NCBI GenBank assembly: GCA_947425005.1 | Contig: CANDYP010000044.1 | Coordinates: 1 to 10,042, forward strand | DNA length: 10,042 nt | DNA from: Rickettsiales bacterium | Lineage (GTDB): Bacteria; Pseudomonadota; Alphaproteobacteria; Rickettsiales; UBA1997 | Direction of reading: 5' to 3' | Shown: positions 6,918 to 10,042 of the stretch, piece after piece | Position numbering within the stretch: the first letter of the stretch is position 1 | How the letters are laid out: every line of letters begins with the position of its first letter | The notes under the pieces: model-generated | Databases searched by the model: none | What the model saw: only the letters and a program-made list of their open reading frames with translations | What the model was told of the DNA's origin: nothing | Program-made: the position numbers and the translations under genes

Positions 6918-7946
6918 CTATCCAATCATCAACTTCAAATTTTTTTCTAACTTTTCCAAATCAACCACCAAGCTGGCTTGGTGAAAATCTCTGACTCTGC
7001 TGTTTGGCCCCATCTCACATTCTTGGTAAAAATATTTTATTTTTAGCATCGCGGCCAGTTTGTAGTAATCTGTCACTGGCTTACTATCATAAGGCTTAGA
7101 GGCCATTTCCAAAACGGCAGAATCTTCTTGCATGAATAATAAATTAGTCAGACCAGCACCATGCGGCGCGACCAAATATTTTATTTTGGCGCAGATCGCC
7201 ACTTGCTCTTCGTAAGAAAATTTATCAATGACCAGCTTCTTGAAACCATATCTCTCAAGCAACGCCACCACTTCTTTTTCATTTTCAACAAAACGTAAAA
7301 CTTGCCCTTCGCGTGAAATGTAAATTTTTTCTCCAAAGCCAAGATCAGTTTTTTCGGCGCCTAAAGTCAGAATTTTACGCAGCTCATTAAACACGATTGG
7401 ATTCTGCTGATACACTGTAACTAAAGGCATCTCAGCCACTTTAATATTTGATTTCCGGCGCAGAAAAACGATTTGATTTTTTTTGATGCCGAATTTTGTC
7501 AGAGACGCCAAAGCGAATTTGTAGCGCTGATATTTTTTTGGCAAAAAAAGCAGCGAGCCTTCGATCAAATTTTTTTCTTTCAAAGCCAAGAGTTTGGCCA
7601 AAGCGAAGATGTGCCAATGGTAGTAATTGCTGGTCCATTCGTCGGTGATTAGCAGGAATCTTTTTTTGCTAAAATTAAATTTCGGAAAAATAAATTTGAG
7701 AAAAAATCGGTAACCTTTTTGGTAGTTTTGAAAATTTATTTCGCTGATGCAGCTTTCGCTAAAAATCTTGAAATAGTTGAAGGCAACGCTGTTGGTACTG
7801 ATGCGCACTTTTTCCAGAAATTTTATTTTTGGCGGCTCGCAAGTTTCAACACCGACAGTTTTAAAAATGTCAAATTCCGGATTCGCCGCATCAAAGTTAA
7901 GCGGCTTGGGATATTCGTAATTGATTGTTTGGAAGAGGTTCTGCAT
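6918..7946 (-). CDS. Glycosyltransferase family 61 (DUF563-type) protein
   Basis: A 342-residue protein with the GT61 layout: NYYHW (107-111) near the start of the catalytic domain, KIYISREGQ (207-215) followed by the R-x3-NE element at R218 to E223, and the strongest signature VAPHGAGLTNLLFM (259-272), followed by SAVLEM. GT61 enzymes transfer sugars such as xylose or GlcNAc; the donor and acceptor here are unknown. No signal peptide or membrane segment is evident, suggesting a cytoplasmic role in surface glycan synthesis. The aspartate often found three residues after the HW of the first motif appears replaced by F114, which may reflect divergence. The gene diverges from the GT4 gene across 45 bases; the start ATG is preceded by A/T-rich sequence without a Shine-Dalgarno. 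Repeats B and C lie just downstream. Confidence 0.85.
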   Translation of the reverse strand: MQNLFQTINYEYPKPLNFDAANPEFDIFKTVGVETCEPPKIKFLEKVRISTNSVAFNYFKIFSESCISEINFQNYQKGYRFFLKFIFPKFNFSKKRFLLITDEWTSNYYHWHIFALAKLLALKEKNLIEGSLLFLPKKYQRYKFALASLTKFGIKKNQIVFLRRKSNIKVAEMPLVTVYQQNPIVFNELRKILTLGAEKTDLGFGEKIYISREGQVLRFVENEKEVVALLERYGFKKLVIDKFSYEEQVAICAKIKYLVAPHGAGLTNLLFMQEDSAVLEMASKPYDSKPVTDYYKLAAMLKIKYFYQECEMGPNSRVRDFHQASLVVDLEKLEKNLKLMIG

Positions 7947-7991
7947 TTTTGATTTTAGTTTTTTGACACAAGATACCCCAACTTATCCCAC

Positions 7992-9050
7992 ATGAAAATT
8001 TTAAACGCAATTCACGCTCAATGTATTGGCGGGGTTGATCAGGTTTTTCGTAATTACGCAGAAGTTTTGGCCAAACAAGGTCACGAAGTTGCTCTTTTAA
8101 TTTCCAACAATGGTAACGACAAATACGAAATTTCCGGCGTCAAAAAAATTTTCAAACTGAAAAATTCGAATCAGATTTCTGATTTTCTGAATTTGCTTCG
8201 AATCATTATTTGCTTCAAACCCGACGTCATCATTTGCCATTCTCGACGCTTGATGGGATGGATGAAATTTTTAAAATTCTTCACTGAAGCCAGGCTAATC
8301 AAGGCGCGATCAGTTGCGGTAAATCACGGCATCACATTCGAAAGGTCTCTGCGTTGCGATTACGTCATTAACATTAATGAGGAAATTTCTCACTTAGTGG
8401 TTGCTGCCGGCTTTGACAAAGACAAAACTTTTACACTAAAAAACGTCATTCGGGTCGATCAAAAATATCAGCAAAAAACTTTGCGGAACCCGCCGGTAAT
8501 CGGAATGTACGGCCGCATTGAACCGCGCAAAGGCTTCGACATTTTGATCAAAGCTTGCGAGCTGCTAAAAAATAAAGGTCACGATTTCAAATTAAAAATC
8601 GGTGGCTTTGAAGTGTCGGAAAATGGCTACAATTGGAACGCGATCAAAGAACTTCTGGAGAGACACAATATTTCTGACAAATGCGAAATTGTCGGCACGG
8701 TTTTAGATCAACAAAAGTTTTTCCAGAACGTCGATATTTTTTGCATGCCTTCACGTGAAGAGCCATTTGGCTTGGTGACGCTCGAATCTTTTCTACACTC
8801 AACTTTAGTAATTTCCTCCAACACTGTCGGCGGAAAATTATTGATTAAAGACGGCGAGAACGGCCTGCTTTTTGAAAATGAAAATTTCTCCGAATTGTCT
8901 GAAAAAATAATTGGAGTTTTAGAAAACCCCGCTTCTTATGAGGCCCTAGCCAAAAACGCTTTCTTACAGCTTGAAAAAGAATTCAGCTTCGATTCTTTGG
9001 CCCAAGAGATGTCAAAAATTCTACCAAAAATTTGTCCGCAAAAAAAATAA
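7992..9050 (+). CDS. Glycosyltransferase family 4 protein
   Basis: A 352-residue GT-B fold retaining glycosyltransferase. The N-terminal domain opens MKILNAIHAQCIGGVDQVFR with the expected GG loop. The C-terminal domain shows GMYGRIEPRKGFDILIKA (171-188) with R175 and K180 for donor phosphate contacts, then the E-x7-E pair E257/E265 in REEPFGLVTLE, and GENGLLFE (288-295). This matches enzymes that add sugars from nucleotide donors during LPS, capsule or glycan synthesis; specificity is unknown. The start fits the family, but no Shine-Dalgarno precedes it. A TTGACA at 7963-7968 lacks a usable -10 before the ATG. The 3' end overlaps or abuts the first lipoprotein gene, so the lipoproteins are probably cotranscribed with it. 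Confidence 0.92.
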   Translation: MKILNAIHAQCIGGVDQVFRNYAEVLAKQGHEVALLISNNGNDKYEISGVKKIFKLKNSNQISDFLNLLRIIICFKPDVIICHSRRLMGWMKFLKFFTEARLIKARSVAVNHGITFERSLRCDYVININEEISHLVVAAGFDKDKTFTLKNVIRVDQKYQQKTLRNPPVIGMYGRIEPRKGFDILIKACELLKNKGHDFKLKIGGFEVSENGYNWNAIKELLERHNISDKCEIVGTVLDQQKFFQNVDIFCMPSREEPFGLVTLESFLHSTLVISSNTVGGKLLIKDGENGLLFENENFSELSEKIIGVLENPASYEALAKNAFLQLEKEFSFDSLAQEMSKILPKICPQKK

Positions 9051-9397
9051 AAACATCCCCAAGCTTGTCCAAAAAAGCTTTACCACTTTTTGCCCTAGCT
9101 CTCTTCGCCACCTCATGTTCACTCATAATGGATCCGATGCCAAAGAGCTGGCATCATGGTTTCAAGCCACGTCCCATGACCGGCACCAGAAATTTTCCTC
9201 CCGCCACCACTGAATATGGCAAAGGTTTTAAAGATGGTTGCCACACGTCATTCGACGTTGTTACCAAGGGTTTATTGAGTGACTACAACGAAAAAAAATA
9301 CGATTTCAAAAGAATGCAGAAAAGCCCTGACTACAACACCGGCTGGTGGGATGGCATGGAGCAATGCACTTACATTATGGACTGGGACATCGTATAA
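9032..9397 (+). CDS. Small lipoprotein 1 of a tandem family
   Basis: Unrecognised family. The frame has no ATG before the signal peptide; the furthest upstream start is TTG at 9032, inside the end of the GT4 gene. A second TTG at 9065 would give a compact signal peptide, MSKKALPLFALALFATSC, and may be the better start. C29 (numbered from 9032) is the likely lipidated cysteine, though the lipobox ATSC is imperfect because position -3 is Ala. The mature part carries two copies of one motif: EYGKGFKDGC (61-70) and PDYNTGWWDGMEQC (99-112). The cysteines are four residues after the Phe of the first copy and seven after the Trp of the second, as in the next two genes. The protein is probably anchored to a membrane facing the periplasm. 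It ends directly at the start codon of lipoprotein 2. Confidence 0.75.
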   Translation: MSAKKIKTSPSLSKKALPLFALALFATSCSLIMDPMPKSWHHGFKPRPMTGTRNFPPATTEYGKGFKDGCHTSFDVVTKGLLSDYNEKKYDFKRMQKSPDYNTGWWDGMEQCTYIMDWDIV

Positions 9398-9745
9398 ATG
9401 CTTAAAAATACTGCTACGTTACTAGTTCTGATATTTTCTCTAAGCGGCTGCTACTTTCCCGACCATTCCGGCTTTTACAACCCGATCACCCTATCCATGA
9501 GAGTGCCAGACGGGCCGCCGGAATACAAAGCTGGCTGGTATGCCGGATGCAAAACCGGTGGCAGTTTAAAAAACTTCGCCAATAACTGGGTGTATCAAAT
9601 GCCCAATGGTCCTGATTTCGGTAGTGGCGTTTATGCCCATGATCCCGTCTATCAAACCGGCTGGGGTCAAGGATGGTTCGCTTGCTCAATTCATGTTGGT
9701 GAATTTGTAGAACGTTCCCCCATGCAATTTCACCCACTTCAATAA
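9398..9745 (+). CDS. Small lipoprotein 2 of a tandem family
   Basis: A 115-residue predicted lipoprotein of unrecognised family. The signal peptide MLKNTATLLVLIFSLSGC has a canonical LSGC lipobox with C18 lipidated. The mature part has PEYKAGWYAGC (41-51) and PVYQTGWGQGWFAC (83-96), the same two motif copies as in its neighbours, with cysteines C51 and C96 at the same offsets from Trp. The region between (52-82) is rich in Asn, Gly and aromatic residues and is not conserved with lipoprotein 1. The ATG follows the TAA of lipoprotein 1 with no gap, implying translational coupling. No Shine-Dalgarno is visible. The two free cysteines could form a disulfide in the periplasm (inference). An antisense frame over the same bases is a shadow. 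Confidence 0.82.
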   Translation: MLKNTATLLVLIFSLSGCYFPDHSGFYNPITLSMRVPDGPPEYKAGWYAGCKTGGSLKNFANNWVYQMPNGPDFGSGVYAHDPVYQTGWGQGWFACSIHVGEFVERSPMQFHPLQ

Positions 9746-9747
9746 TT

Positions 9748-10042
9748 ATGAAAATTGTAAACAAAATCTGTCTGGTTTTGATTATTGGAGCTTTGGCTTC
9801 ATGTCAAAGCTACGTCGCCGAAATATTTCCAGAACGACCAACGCACAAAATGGATGACTCCATTGCCAACACTTCGCCAGAATTTCAACAAGGCTGGCAT
9901 GACGGTTGTGAAGTCGGCATGTCCGCCGGCAGCAACACTTTTTACAAAATATTTTACCGCAATAATCGAGTTGATGGCTACAAAATGGCTGGCTCTCCTG
10001 AATATAAAACTGGCTGGAGTAACGCCTTTTGGTATTGCTATC
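9748..10042 (+). CDS. Small lipoprotein 3 of a tandem family (3' end outside window)
   Basis: An open frame from an ATG two bases after the stop of lipoprotein 2, running off the window after 98 codons. The signal peptide MKIVNKICLVLIIGALASC has a canonical LASC lipobox with C19 lipidated. Two motif copies are present: PEFQQGWHDGC (44-54) and PEYKTGWSNAFWYC (84-97), with cysteines C54 and C97 in the same register as in lipoproteins 1 and 2. Between them is SNTFYKIFYRNN. The second motif copy falls at a similar place to those of the siblings, so probably only a short C-terminal tail is missing. The function is unknown. Position and spacing indicate cotranscription with the two preceding genes and the GT4 gene. 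Confidence 0.82.
   Translation, partial: MKIVNKICLVLIIGALASCQSYVAEIFPERPTHKMDDSIANTSPEFQQGWHDGCEVGMSAGSNTFYKIFYRNNRVDGYKMAGSPEYKTGWSNAFWYCY

Noticed and set aside
7952..7981. Minus-strand TTGGGG, 18 bases, TAAAAT as a promoter for the GT61 gene
   Set aside because: The -35 matches only three of six bases, and the implied start would coincide with the ATG. A leaderless message is conceivable, but the evidence is too weak to annotate.
7963..7991. TTGACA box upstream of the GT4 gene as a promoter
   Set aside because: At normal spacing there is no TATAAT-like hexamer, and the transcription start would fall inside the coding region.
9486..9764. Minus-strand open frame over lipoprotein 2
   Set aside because: It is antisense to a gene with a clear lipobox and conserved motifs, and its translation shows no family features.

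Overview
The window looks like chromosome of a low-GC alphaproteobacterium (AT-rich, roughly 40% G+C by eye). The best lineage marker is the gene at 4295-5038. It encodes an Alph_Pro_TM/TIGR02186-type membrane protein, a family largely confined to Alphaproteobacteria, next to its usual TauE/SafE partner. The low GC content would suit a Rickettsiales- or Holosporales-like or related lineage, but no rRNA or other strong phylogenetic marker is present. TGA is used as a stop, so the standard bacterial code applies.

Left and centre (85-6767, minus strand): seven tightly packed or overlapping genes form one probable operon. In transcription order they encode a YgfZ-type folate-binding Fe-S repair protein, a TauE/SafE sulfite/sulfonate-type permease, the Alph_Pro_TM protein, a universal stress protein, the lipid II flippase MurJ, an Fe-S cluster RNA uracil-C5 methyltransferase (RlmD/RlmC type), and a PLP-dependent cysteine synthase-family enzyme. 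Four of the seven have a plausible link to sulfur or Fe-S chemistry; MurJ belongs to cell-wall synthesis.

This block is bracketed by GC-rich palindromic repeats that stand out from the AT-rich background. One copy lies just past its 3' end (8-61) and an inverted head-to-head pair lies just upstream of its 5' end (6807-6907). They resemble REP/REPIN elements. A smaller, different palindrome sits in frame inside the RNA methyltransferase gene (1554-1572).

Right (6918-10042): a GT61-family glycosyltransferase (minus) and a GT4-family glycosyltransferase (plus) diverge from a 45-base gap, suggesting a surface polysaccharide function. The GT4 gene runs directly into three tandem genes for small lipoproteins, the last cut by the window edge. 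The three are diverged relatives. Each has a lipobox and two copies of an aromatic-x-x-Gly-Trp/Phe motif followed by a cysteine at a fixed distance. I do not recognise this family, and it is the most interesting content of the window.

Almost no gene start shows a clear Shine-Dalgarno sequence. No tRNA, rRNA, CRISPR array, IS transposase or phage gene was seen. The only stretches without genes are the repeat-bearing spacers at 1-84 and 6768-6917.
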